7,291 nucleotides of DNA from Accumulibacter sp. (GCA_031264825.1 JAISDL010000155.1:1-7291), one strand, 5' to 3'. Shown: positions 1 to 6,235, counted from the first letter of the stretch. The notes: generated from the letters alone by a model not told the origin. Numbers and translations are program-made.

Positions 1-148
1 GGTCAAACTCGTCCAAAATCCGCAATTTATACACAACGCATATACAGCTTCACCGCTACAAACCCAACTGACCAGAATATCTCTCCATTTGTACGAAAAC
101 CTCCTTTCAAACTCCTTTCTTCCGGGAGTTTTGCAAGAGGCTCTATTT
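1..148. other. No gene seen; AT-richer leader before the repeat mosaic
   Basis: I see no coding region or RNA gene here. The open frames on both strands run into the adjacent repeats and lack a believable start, ribosome binding site or conserved motif. A 7-bp inverted repeat (AAACTCC at 109-115, GGAGTTT at 125-131, 9-nt loop) is present. A T-run lies at 146-151, too far from the hairpin for a clean intrinsic terminator, so a worn terminator of an upstream gene is only a possibility. In Betaproteobacteria the gene before ftsH is usually rlmE, and none of it is visible. Confidence 0.5.
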
Positions 149-174
149 TTTCGCGCTTTTCGCGTATTTCGCGG
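149..174 (-). repeat. 9-nt tandem repeat CGCGAAANN, three units
   Basis: On the + strand TTTCGCG occurs at 149-155, 158-164 and 167-173, an exact 9-nt period with two variable bases between units. Read on the - strand this is CGCGAAANN. The same 9-nt unit recurs at 6420-6446, 7037-7054 and, inverted, 7068-7083, with two or three units per site. Confidence 0.8.
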
Positions 175-271
175 TTCTTGTTTTCTGATTCCTGATTCCT
201 GAAATGGCTCGCGCTTCGCGCAAGCGAGGTGTTGGGCATCGCTGCGCTCACCCCAACCTATGCACGCTGGG
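157..271. repeat. Composite repeat cassette, left copy (inverted match to 6939-7053)
   Basis: Read on the + strand this block joins TTTCGCG units on a 9-nt period (158-173), CTGATTC units on a 7-nt period (185-202), a hairpin (207-225) and one REP-like unit (from 231). The reverse complement of 6939-7053 aligns to it without gaps over 115 positions, with 12 mismatches by hand count. Position p pairs with 7210-p throughout. The conserved order of unrelated short elements shows that the block was copied as a unit. It is not a known insertion sequence that I recognise and encodes no transposase. Confidence 0.85.
207..225. repeat. 8-bp hairpin with TTC loop inside the left cassette
   Basis: GCTCGCGC (207-214) faces GCGCAAGC (218-225) across a TTC loop, with a single C-A mismatch. 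The inverted homologue at 6985-7003 is perfect (GCTTGCGC, GAA loop, GCGCAAGC). The lower stem is otherwise identical in both copies, which fits a structured element of the cassette. Confidence 0.7.
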
Positions 272-353
272 GAACGTTGGGCATCGCTACGCTCACCCCA
301 ACCTATGCACTCTGGGGAACGTTGGGCATCGCTGCGCTCACCCCAACCTATGC
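231..353 (-). repeat. Tandem array of three REP-like units, 45-nt period
   Basis: GTTGGGCATCGCT starts at 231, 276 and 321, so the period is exactly 45 nt. Each unit has outer arms GTTGGG and CCCAACC around CATCGCTRCGCTCAC, then a spacer beginning TATGCACNCTGGGGAAC; the third unit stops at about 353 without the full spacer. The first and third units share GCTGCGC while the middle one has GCTACGC. Read on the - strand each unit has the orientation of the copies at 6236, 6584 and 6952. Because 45 is a multiple of 3, all frames stay open and give a false repetitive peptide. I infer a REP/BIME-like noncoding element. Confidence 0.85.
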
Positions 354-436
354 GTTGGAACGGAAATTTCACCGAAAATGCCAAAAAAACGCCGAAAGCG
401 TCTCAAGCGTAATGCATTTCCCGCCGTGCGGCGTGT

Positions 437-462
437 TTGAAGCGCCCGATACGGGTTAAAAT
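437..462 (+). promoter_or_regulatory. Tentative sigma-70-type promoter for ftsH-folP
   Basis: TTGAAG at 437-442 could be a -35 box and TAAAAT at 457-462 a -10 box. The 14-nt spacer is shorter than the usual 16-18, so the -10 half is the better supported part. It would place the start of transcription near 469, giving a leader of about 54 nt to the ftsH start. I do not see a heat-shock (sigma-32) consensus, although ftsH is under sigma-32 control in E. coli. Confidence 0.35.
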
Positions 463-474
463 CGGAAGCAGTGA

Positions 475-488
475 CAGGAATTTTCCTG
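475..488. repeat. Inverted repeat in the ftsH leader
   Basis: CAGGAA (475-480) and TTCCTG (483-488) are perfect inverted arms separated by TT. The repeat lies between the tentative -10 box and the ribosome binding site, so it could be an operator half-site pair or chance. Confidence 0.4.
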
Positions 489-511
489 GATTTCTCCGGA
501 ATGTGCTTGAA

Positions 512-517
512 GAGGTG
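512..517 (+). promoter_or_regulatory. Shine-Dalgarno sequence deciding the ftsH start
   Basis: GAGGTG is fully complementary to the anti-Shine-Dalgarno sequence CACCTC. It is 5 nt before the TTG at 523. The GTG at 517 overlaps the site itself and so cannot be the start served by it. Confidence 0.7.
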
Positions 518-522
518 TGGTA

Positions 523-2403
523 TTGAACAACGGTTTATTTAGAAACCTGGCGGTATGGCTTGCGATTCTCCTTGTGTTGATGACGATTTTCAATCAGTTC
601 AACCATCCGGCGACGCAGGCGCCGATGGAGTATTCCGAGTTCATGGAAGAAGTCGGCAAGAGCAATATCGACAAGGTTCTCATCGAGGGGCGCACGCTCA
701 AGGCGACGACGCGCGACGGGCGCAAGCTGAATACCTACGCGCCTCCCGACATCTGGATGGTCTCGGACCTGCTCAAAAACGGCGTCAAGGTCGAGGCCAA
801 GCCGGAGGAGGAACCCATCCTGATGAATATCTTCATCAGTTGGTTTCCGATCATCCTTCTGATCGGCGCGTGGTTTTTCCTGATGCGCCAGATGCAGGGC
901 GGCGGCCGGGGCGGCGCGTTCTCCTTCGGCAAGAGCAAGGCGCGTCTGCTCGACGAGTCGAGCAACAGCGTGACCTTCGCCGACGTCGCCGGTTGCGATG
1001 AGGCGAAGGAGGAAGTCTCCGAACTCGTCGATTTCCTGAAAGACCCTTCGAAGTTCCAGAAGCTCGGCGGGCGCATCCCGAAAGGCGTTCTCCTCGTCGG
1101 CAGCCCCGGAACGGGCAAAACCCTGTTGGCCAAGGCGATCGCGGGGGAGGCCAAGGTGCCTTTCTTCTCGATTTCCGGCTCCGACTTCGTTGAAATGTTC
1201 GTCGGCGTCGGCGCGGCGCGCGTCCGGGACATGTTCGAGAACGCGAAGAAACACGCGCCGTGCATCGTGTTCATCGACGAACTCGACGCCGTCGGGCGCC
1301 AGCGCGGCGCGGGACTCGGCGGCGGGAACGACGAACGCGAACAGACGCTGAACCAGATGCTCGTCGAGATGGACGGCTTCGAGGGAACGTCGGGCGTGAT
1401 CATCATCGCGGCGACGAATCGTCCCGACGTGCTCGACCCCGCGCTGATGCGTCCGGGACGCTTCGACCGTCAGGTCGTCGTCCCGCTGCCCGACATTCGC
1501 GGGCGCGAGCAGATTCTCGTCGTCCATATGCGCAAGGTGCCGCTCGCGCCCGACGTGAAGGCCGACATCATCGCGCGCGGAACACCGGGCTTTTCGGGCG
1601 CGGACCTCGCCAACCTCGTCAACGAGGCGGCGCTTTTCGCCGCGCGCGCCAACAAGCGCCTCGTCGATATGGAGGATTTCGAAAAAGCCAAGGACAAAAT
1701 CATGATGGGCTCCGAGCGGCGGAGCATGGTGATGAACGAGGAGGAAAAGCGCAACACCGCTTACCACGAGTCTGGCCACGCCGTCGTCGCGCGGCTCGTC
1801 CCGAAGTCCGACCCCGTCCACAAAGTCACGATCATCCCGCGCGGCCGCGCGCTCGGGCTGACGATGCAGTTGCCCGAAGAAGACCATTATTCCTACGACC
1901 GGGTCTATCTCCTGAGCCGCATCGCGGTCATGTTCGGCGGGCGCATCGCCGAAGAACTCTTCATGAACCAGATGACGACCGGTGCGTCGAACGACTTCGA
2001 GCGCGCGACGCAGATCGCGCGCGACATGGTCACGCGCTACGGCATGTCGGACGCGCTCGGCCCGATGGTCTATGGCGAGAACGAAGGCGAGGTTTTCCTG
2101 GGGCGTTCGGTGACGACGCACAAAAATATGTCTGAAAAGACGATGCAGCAGGTCGATCTCGAAATCCGCCGGATCATCGACGCGCAGTACGCGCTGGCAA
2201 AGCGCCTGCTCGAAGAGAACCGCGACAAGGTCGAAGCGATGGCGAACGCGTTGCTTGAGATCGAAACGATCGACGCCGACCAGGTCGACGACATCATGCA
2301 GGGCAAGCCGCCGCGCCCGCCGAAACCTCCGTCGCCCAAGGCGGATTCCTCCAGAGCGCAACCCCCCGCCGACGCCGAATCGGGCGAACCCGCTCCCGCC
2401 TGA
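523..2403 (+). CDS. ftsH: ATP-dependent zinc metalloprotease FtsH
   Basis: FtsH is a hexameric inner-membrane AAA+ protease that extracts and degrades unneeded or damaged membrane and short-lived cytosolic proteins. The 626-residue product has TM1 at about 8-24, a small periplasmic domain, TM2 at about 104-120, Walker A GSPGTGKT (193-200), Walker B around IVFIDELDA (248-256) and the second region of homology with TNRPDVLD and RPGRFD (298-315). The zinc site is HESGH (415-419), with Asp491 in ASNDFERAT as the likely third ligand. The tail after about 595 is proline-rich and unlike that of E. coli. The Walker A serine replaces the usual proline but still fits GxxGxGKT. I chose TTG at 523 because GAGGTG lies 5 nt upstream and because the N-terminus MNNGLFRNLAVWL resembles betaproteobacterial FtsH. 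It is the first gene of a likely ftsH-folP operon. The family call is certain; only the start is open. Confidence 0.98.
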   Translation: MNNGLFRNLAVWLAILLVLMTIFNQFNHPATQAPMEYSEFMEEVGKSNIDKVLIEGRTLKATTRDGRKLNTYAPPDIWMVSDLLKNGVKVEAKPEEEPILMNIFISWFPIILLIGAWFFLMRQMQGGGRGGAFSFGKSKARLLDESSNSVTFADVAGCDEAKEEVSELVDFLKDPSKFQKLGGRIPKGVLLVGSPGTGKTLLAKAIAGEAKVPFFSISGSDFVEMFVGVGAARVRDMFENAKKHAPCIVFIDELDAVGRQRGAGLGGGNDEREQTLNQMLVEMDGFEGTSGVIIIAATNRPDVLDPALMRPGRFDRQVVVPLPDIRGREQILVVHMRKVPLAPDVKADIIARGTPGFSGADLANLVNEAALFAARANKRLVDMEDFEKAKDKIMMGSERRSMVMNEEEKRNTAYHESGHAVVARLVPKSDPVHKVTIIPRGRALGLTMQLPEEDHYSYDRVYLLSRIAVMFGGRIAEELFMNQMTTGASNDFERATQIARDMVTRYGMSDALGPMVYGENEGEVFLGRSVTTHKNMSEKTMQQVDLEIRRIIDAQYALAKRLLEENRDKVEAMANALLEIETIDADQVDDIMQGKPPRPPKPPSPKADSSRAQPPADAESGEPAPA

Positions 2404-2415
2404 GCGGCCCGATTC

Positions 2416-3249
2416 ATGAATCCGGCGAGAACGCTTCGTTGCGGACGATTCGACCTTCCGCTCGACCGCCCGCTCGTGATGGGCATCGTCAACCTGACCG
2501 CCGATTCCTTTTCGGGCGACGGTCTTGTCGGCGATTTTGAAGCGGCGGTAAAACACGCTTTTCACCAGATCGACGCGGGCGCCGACCTGCTCGACGTCGG
2601 CGCCGAATCGTCGCGCCCGGGGTCGCTCCCGGTGACCGCCGACGAAGAAAAGGCGCGCCTCGTCCCCGTCCTCGACGCCTTGCGCGACTGCGGCGTTCCG
2701 GTTTCGGTCGACGTCTACCGCCCCGAAGTCATGCGCGCGGCAATCGAACACGGCGCGGCGATGATCAACGATATTTATGCGCTTCGGATGGAAGGCGCCC
2801 TGGAAGCGGTCGCCGAAAGCGACTGCGCGGCATGTTTGATGCATATGCGGGGACACCCGGCGACGATGCAGGAAAACCCGGAATACGAAAACATCCTCGA
2901 CGCGGTCCGCGACTTTCTCGCCGAGCGTGTGCGCGCGGCGGTCGCCCGCGGGATTTCCGAAGACCGCTTGATCCTCGACCCCGGCTTCGGCTTCGGGAAG
3001 ACCGTCGAGCACAATTTCGAGCTTCTGAAAAACCTCGACGCCGTCTCCGCAGGGGGCTTGCCCGTTCTGGCGGGGCTGTCGAGGAAATCGATGCTCGGCG
3101 CGATCACCGGTCGCGGGGTCGACGACCGCGTGTCGGCGAGCGCGGCGGCCGCGCTGATCGCGGCGCAAAAAGGCGCGCGGGTATTGCGCGTCCACGACGT
3201 CGCCGCGACGCGCGACGCCCTGAAGGTTTTGCAGGCGGTCTCGGCGTAA
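2416..3249 (+). CDS. folP: Dihydropteroate synthase
   Basis: FolP condenses 6-hydroxymethyl-dihydropterin pyrophosphate with p-aminobenzoate to give dihydropteroate in folate synthesis; it is the sulfonamide target and acts in the cytosol. The 277 residues span a full TIM-barrel: loop 1 MGIVNLTADSFS (22-33), loop 2 ESSRPG (64-69), SVDVYRPEV (97-105), MHM (142-144), DPGFGFGK (188-195), SRKS (222-225) and RVHD (258-261). Three normally conserved positions differ: NVTPDSF is NLTADSF, GGEST is GAESS, and the Thr of VDT is Val. The phosphate- and pterin-binding Lys224 and Arg258 are kept, so activity is expected. The gene begins 12 nt after the ftsH stop, implying cotranscription. The ribosome binding site before ATG 2416 is poor, and no better in-frame start exists nearby. 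Confidence 0.96.
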   Translation: MNPARTLRCGRFDLPLDRPLVMGIVNLTADSFSGDGLVGDFEAAVKHAFHQIDAGADLLDVGAESSRPGSLPVTADEEKARLVPVLDALRDCGVPVSVDVYRPEVMRAAIEHGAAMINDIYALRMEGALEAVAESDCAACLMHMRGHPATMQENPEYENILDAVRDFLAERVRAAVARGISEDRLILDPGFGFGKTVEHNFELLKNLDAVSAGGLPVLAGLSRKSMLGAITGRGVDDRVSASAAAALIAAQKGARVLRVHDVAATRDALKVLQAVSA

Positions 3250-3358
3250 ACGCCGGGAACCGATGCCGCGGCGACGCGGGGAATTTCAACGTAATTTCAG
3301 GCGGCGCATCCGAAAAACGCGGCCTTGAAGCGACAAATCGCAGGAGCTTTTTATTTTG
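3250..3358 (+). promoter_or_regulatory. folP-glmM intergenic segment: small hairpins and an 11-nt-spaced direct repeat
   Basis: A 5-bp stem CGGCG/CGCCG (3242-3246, 3251-3255) holds the folP stop codon in its TAAA loop. A second hairpin, CCGCG-GCGA-CGCGG (3266-3279), has a GNRA tetraloop. AATTTCA occurs at 3282-3288 and 3293-3299, one helical turn apart. AGGAG (3342-3346) is the best ribosome binding site for glmM. I see no convincing -35/-10 pair and no T-tract terminator, so read-through from folP into glmM is likely. Confidence 0.4.
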
Positions 3359-4723
3359 ATGGAACGAAAATATTTCGGCACGGACGGCGTGCGCGGGCGC
3401 GTCGGACGACCTCCGATCACCCCGGACTTCGTCATGCGCCTCGGCTATTCGGCGGGCAAGGTGCTCGCCCTCGACGCGCGCGCGCGCTCGGACGCCGCGA
3501 GCCGTCCGGCGGTATTGATCGGCAAGGACACGCGAATCTCCGGCTATATGCTCGAAGCGGCGCTCGAAGCCGGGTTTTCGGCCGCCGGCGTCGACGTCTG
3601 CCTCGTCGGGCCGCTCCCGACGCCGGCCGTCGCGTATTTGACGCGCGCGCTGCGCCTCCAGGCCGGGATCGTCATTTCGGCTTCGCACAACCCATTTTAC
3701 GACAACGGAATCAAATTCTTTTCTTCCGGCGGCGTCAAACTCGACGACGCGCTCGAAGGCGAAATCGAGGCCGGAATCGGAGCGCCGATGTCCTGCGTTC
3801 CCTCGGCCGACCTGGGGCGCGCGCGCCGGATCGACGACGCGGCGGGGCGTTACATCGAGTTCTGCAAAAGCACCTTTCCCAACGAACTCGACCTGCGCGG
3901 GATGAAGATCGTCGTCGATTGCGCGCACGGCGCGGCCTACCACGTCGCCCCGCCGGTCTTTCACGAACTGGGCGCGGACGTGTATGCGATCGGCGTTTCA
4001 CCGAACGGCATCAACATCAACGAGGAAACCGGCGCGACCGCTCCGTACGCCTTGAGCCGGGAAGTGCTCGCGCATCGGGCGGACCTGGGGATCGCGCTCG
4101 ACGGCGACGGCGACCGCGTGATCCTGGTGGACTCGCAGGGGCGTATTTACGACGGCGACCAGCTCCTGTACGCGACCGTTCGCAGCCGCCTGCGCAAGGG
4201 CGCCGTCGCGGGCGTCGTCGGTACGCTGATGAGCAATCTGGCGCTCGAACACGCTTTCGCCGGACTCGGCATTCCCTTCGTCCGCGCCGACGTGGGCGAC
4301 CGCTACGTGATGGAGACGCTTCTCAAGAAAAACTGGCTCTACGGCGGCGAAAATTCGGGACACATCCTTTGCCTCGACCGGCACACGACCGGCGACGGTA
4401 TCGTTTCGGCGCTGCAAGTCCTCTGCGCCTTGCGCGAGGAGGGGGGGACGCTCGAAGAACTGCTCGGGCATCTTTCGCTCTATCCGCAAGTCCTGATCAA
4501 CGTGCCGCTCCCCAAGGACTTCCCCTGGAAAGAAGATCGGGGCATCAACGACGCGATCCGCGCGACCGAGGCCGCGCTCGACGGCGAAGGCCGTGTCCTC
4601 CTGCGCGCGTCGGGCACGGAACCTTTGCTGCGCGTCATGGTCGAGTGCCGCGACGCCGAAAAAGCGCGTGAGGCCGCCGAGCGAATCGCCGGCGCGGTGC
4701 GCGAAGCCGTCTCCGCCGCGTGA
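3359..4723 (+). CDS. glmM: Phosphoglucosamine mutase
   Basis: GlmM interconverts glucosamine-6-phosphate and glucosamine-1-phosphate in the cytosol, the step before GlmU in UDP-GlcNAc synthesis for peptidoglycan and lipopolysaccharide. The 454-residue product matches the usual family length. It shows the N-terminal KYFGTDGVRG (4-13), the phosphoserine loop ISASHNP (106-112, catalytic Ser109), the metal-binding loop DGDGDR (248-253), the sugar-specificity loop GGENSGH (329-335) and the phosphate-binding loop RASGTEPLLR (416-425). GGENSGH marks GlmM rather than the related phosphomannomutases, which carry a GGExSGH variant with a different central residue. ATG 3359 is favoured by homology, although AGGAG is 12 nt away; a TTG at 3356 would be 9 nt away and add one residue. 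It lies 109 nt after folP and is probably in the same transcript. Confidence 0.97.
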   Translation: MERKYFGTDGVRGRVGRPPITPDFVMRLGYSAGKVLALDARARSDAASRPAVLIGKDTRISGYMLEAALEAGFSAAGVDVCLVGPLPTPAVAYLTRALRLQAGIVISASHNPFYDNGIKFFSSGGVKLDDALEGEIEAGIGAPMSCVPSADLGRARRIDDAAGRYIEFCKSTFPNELDLRGMKIVVDCAHGAAYHVAPPVFHELGADVYAIGVSPNGININEETGATAPYALSREVLAHRADLGIALDGDGDRVILVDSQGRIYDGDQLLYATVRSRLRKGAVAGVVGTLMSNLALEHAFAGLGIPFVRADVGDRYVMETLLKKNWLYGGENSGHILCLDRHTTGDGIVSALQVLCALREEGGTLEELLGHLSLYPQVLINVPLPKDFPWKEDRGINDAIRATEAALDGEGRVLLRASGTEPLLRVMVECRDAEKAREAAERIAGAVREAVSAA

Positions 4724-4773
4724 TTCGTTTTATGAAGCGAGAGCCACAACACAGACCTGAACGCAGATCGTGA

Positions 4774-4803
4774 TTGACCGGAGAATTTGCAGGTGACTAT
4801 AAT
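4774..4803 (+). promoter_or_regulatory. Sigma-70-type promoter of tpiA-secG
   Basis: TTGACC (4774-4779) and TATAAT (4798-4803) are separated by 18 nt, the best promoter match in the window. Transcription would begin near 4810, leaving a leader of only about 14 nt before the tpiA ATG at 4824. It uncouples tpiA-secG, and possibly the tRNA, from the ftsH-folP-glmM transcript. Confidence 0.75.
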
Positions 4804-4814
4804 TCACCTTTTTT
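4791..4814 (+). terminator. Inverted repeat plus T-tract overlapping the tpiA promoter (weak terminator or operator)
   Basis: AGGTGA (4791-4796) and TCACCT (4804-4809) are perfect inverted arms around a 7-nt centre that contains the -10 box. The right arm runs straight into six T residues (4809-4814). As RNA from upstream this is a 6-bp hairpin with a U-tract, a plausible weak intrinsic terminator for glmM. As DNA it is a 19-nt operator-like palindrome centred on the -10 box. The stem is short, so termination, if any, should be partial. Confidence 0.5.
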
Positions 4815-4823
4815 GAGACGAAG

Positions 4824-5579
4824 ATGCGCGGAAAACACGTAATAGCCAACTGGAAAATGCACGGCGGTTTGGAGACAAACGCCGCGTTGCTCCACGACGT
4901 GCTCGCGGGGGTTACCGGTCTCCCGGAGGCTGTCGGCGTCGCTGTTTGCGTCCCCTTCCCGTATCTGACGCAGGCGCAGGCCTTGCTCCGGGGGTCGCGC
5001 GTCGCGCTCGGCGCGCAAAACCTCAGCGAACACCCGCAAGGCGCCTTCACGGGCGAAGTCGCCGCTTCGATGCTGAACGATTTCGCTTGCCGCTACGTCC
5101 TCGTCGGGCATTCCGAACGCCGCGGCCTCTACGGCGAAACGAACGCGCTCGTGGCGAAAAAATTCGCCGCCGCGCTGGCCAAAAACCTCTCGCCGATCCT
5201 CTGCGTCGGAGAAACGCTCGAAGAGCGCGACGCCGGCCGGACGCTCGACGTCGTTTCGGCGCAGATCGACGCCGTTCTCGACCACGTCGGAATCGCCGGG
5301 TTTTCCGGCGCTCTCGTCGCCTACGAACCCGTCTGGGCAATCGGAACGGGGCGCACCGCAACTTCCGCGCAAGCGCAGGAAGTCCATGCGTCGATTCGCG
5401 CGCGTCTCGCGTGCGCGGACGCCGGCGTCGCCGAAAAACTCGAAATCCTGTATGGTGGAAGCGTCAAACCTTCCAACGCCTCCGAACTTTTCTCGATGAA
5501 AGATATCGACGGCGGTCTGATCGGAGGCGCTTCGCTGCACGCGGCCGATTTTCTGGCGATTTGTCGCGCGGCGGCTTAA
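4824..5579 (+). CDS. tpiA: Triosephosphate isomerase
   Basis: TpiA interconverts dihydroxyacetone phosphate and glyceraldehyde-3-phosphate in glycolysis and gluconeogenesis, as a cytosolic dimer. The 251-residue TIM barrel has all key elements: NWKMH with Asn9 and Lys11, the GAQN strand (63-66), catalytic His96 in VGHSERR, catalytic Glu168 in YEPVWAIGTG (167-176), flexible loop 6 (about 171-180), YGGSVKPSN (210-218) and the phosphate-binding GLIGGASL (231-238). The ATG at 4824 gives a normal family N-terminus, but its ribosome binding site is weak (GAG at 4815-4817), and the predicted leader is very short. secG begins 21 nt downstream and should be cotranscribed. Confidence 0.97.
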   Translation: MRGKHVIANWKMHGGLETNAALLHDVLAGVTGLPEAVGVAVCVPFPYLTQAQALLRGSRVALGAQNLSEHPQGAFTGEVAASMLNDFACRYVLVGHSERRGLYGETNALVAKKFAAALAKNLSPILCVGETLEERDAGRTLDVVSAQIDAVLDHVGIAGFSGALVAYEPVWAIGTGRTATSAQAQEVHASIRARLACADAGVAEKLEILYGGSVKPSNASELFSMKDIDGGLIGGASLHAADFLAICRAAA

Positions 5580-5600
5580 ACAAAAGGGAATTAAAGGGTC

Positions 5601-5996
5601 ATGAATTTTCTGTTTTCCATCATTCTGCTCGTTCATGTGATTTCCGCGGCCGCCATCGTCGGCCTCGTTCTCGTCCAGCACGGCAAGGGCGCCGACATGG
5701 GCGCCGCGTTCGGCGGCGGTGCATCGGGCAGCCTCTTCGGCGCGACCGGGTCGGCCAATTTTCTGAGCCGCTCGACGGCCGTTCTGGCGGTCGTATTTTT
5801 TGCGACGAGCCTGACCTTGGCCTACTCGGCATCGAATCAGACAAGATCGTTTGGCAGCATCATGGATGCTGCGGTACAATCCCTCCCTGCTTCGGATTCG
5901 ACGTCCGCCGGAACCGAACAGAAAGCGGGGTCGGAAGCGCTAGCGCCGTCCGCACCCGCCGACAACGAGGTGAAAGCGGACAACATTCCGAAGTAA
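5601..5996 (+). CDS. secG: Preprotein translocase subunit SecG
   Basis: SecG is the small, non-essential subunit of the SecYEG channel that helps SecA-driven export across the inner membrane. The 131-residue product has TM1 at about 2-24, the conserved cytosolic loop VQHGKGADMGAAFGGGASGS (25-44) with the following LFG, and TM2 at about 55-75. A low-complexity, Ala/Ser-rich C-terminal tail follows and makes it somewhat longer than E. coli SecG. The purine-rich AAAGGG (5593-5598) lies unusually close to the ATG, and a second AAAAGGG (5582-5588) is 12 nt away. It lies 21 nt after tpiA and 34 nt before the tRNA, the arrangement seen with leuU in E. coli. Confidence 0.96.
   Translation: MNFLFSIILLVHVISAAAIVGLVLVQHGKGADMGAAFGGGASGSLFGATGSANFLSRSTAVLAVVFFATSLTLAYSASNQTRSFGSIMDAAVQSLPASDSTSAGTEQKAGSEALAPSAPADNEVKADNIPK
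5851..5880 (+). promoter_or_regulatory. Possible promoter inside secG for the tRNA-Leu
   Basis: TTGGCA (5851-5856) and TACAAT (5875-5880) are 18 nt apart, a fair sigma-70 match within the variable SecG tail. It would start transcription near 5887, about 145 nt before the tRNA. A perfect 7-bp inverted repeat, GCAGCAT (5854-5860) and ATGCTGC (5866-5872), covers the end of the -35 box and most of the spacer. I infer a dedicated tRNA promoter; chance is possible. Confidence 0.4.
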
Positions 5997-6010
5997 GCAA
6001 TCCTTCGGAA
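5986..6010 (+). other. Hairpin spanning the secG stop codon
   Basis: TTCCGAAG (5986-5993) and CTTCGGAA (6003-6010) form a perfect 8-bp stem. The 9-nt loop begins with the secG stop TAA. No T-tract follows, so it is not a standard terminator. It could stabilise the mRNA end or mark a processing point upstream of the tRNA. Confidence 0.55.
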
Positions 6011-6030
6011 GCGATTGGGTATTTGGAAAA

Positions 6031-6115
6031 GCCGACGTGGTGAAATTGGTAGACACGCTATCTTGAGGGGGTAGTGACCTAGGTCGTATGAGTTCGAGTC
6101 TCATCGTCGGCACCA
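6031..6115 (+). tRNA. leuU: tRNA-Leu (anticodon GAG)
   Basis: The 85-nt gene folds as a class II tRNA. The acceptor strands GCCGACG (6031-6037) and CGTCGGC (6105-6111) pair fully, followed by A and an encoded CCA (6113-6115). The anticodon stem is CTATC/GGTAG with one T-G pair, around a TTGAGGG loop with anticodon GAG (6065-6067). The long variable arm holds GACC/GGTC (6076-6085), and the T arm is ATGAG-TTCGAGT-CTCAT (6088-6104). It decodes CUC and CUU. Its place just after secG matches leuU of E. coli. No copy of its 3' end recurs in this window, so there is no sign of an integrated element. Confidence 0.97.
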
Positions 6116-6230
6116 AAAACTTCATTCCAGTCCCAAATCGTTCGCGCCTCGACGCCGAAGCGCTTCGCCTGTGAGGGCTTCCCTCAACGCCTTCTCCTCT
6201 CTGATTCCATTTCCGGTTCGCTCATAGCCC
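6116..6230. other. tRNA-repeat spacer with two small palindromes; no gene
   Basis: CGAAGCGCTTCG (6156-6167) is a perfect 12-nt palindrome. TGAGGG-CTT-CCCTCA (6172-6186) is a perfect 6-bp hairpin with a 3-nt loop. Neither is followed by a T-run. The start of nuoA, which often follows this tRNA in Betaproteobacteria, is absent. Confidence 0.55.
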
Positions 6231-6235
6231 GCATA

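Noticed and set aside
109..151. Intrinsic terminator upstream of the left cassette
   Set aside because: The 7-bp stem is separated from the T-run by about 14 nt, and the run belongs partly to the 9-nt repeat.
27..251. Short - strand protein sharing a peptide (MPNTSLARSASHF) with an open frame near 7000
   Set aside because: The shared peptide follows from 90 percent nucleotide identity between inverted cassettes. Changes fall at all codon positions, and hairpin bases are retained instead.
231..353. CRISPR array
   Set aside because: Spacers are only about 12-17 nt, nearly identical to each other, and the period is 45 nt with just three units. No cas gene is present.
204..459. Small repetitive proteins in two overlapping + frames
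   Set aside because: The 15-residue peptide periodicity is a by-product of a 45-nt DNA repeat that leaves several frames open. There is no ribosome binding site and no distinct codon signal.
517..519. GTG start for ftsH
   Set aside because: It overlaps the ribosome binding site GAGGTG, whereas TTG at 523 is well spaced and gives the usual N-terminus.
535..3195. 886-codon - strand open frame opposite ftsH and folP
   Set aside because: It is an Arg-, Asp- and Val-rich antisense shadow of two unmistakable GC-rich genes and crosses their boundary.
6031..6115. Integrated element using the tRNA-Leu as attachment site
   Set aside because: The tRNA is intact, its 3' end is not repeated in the window, and no integrase is present.
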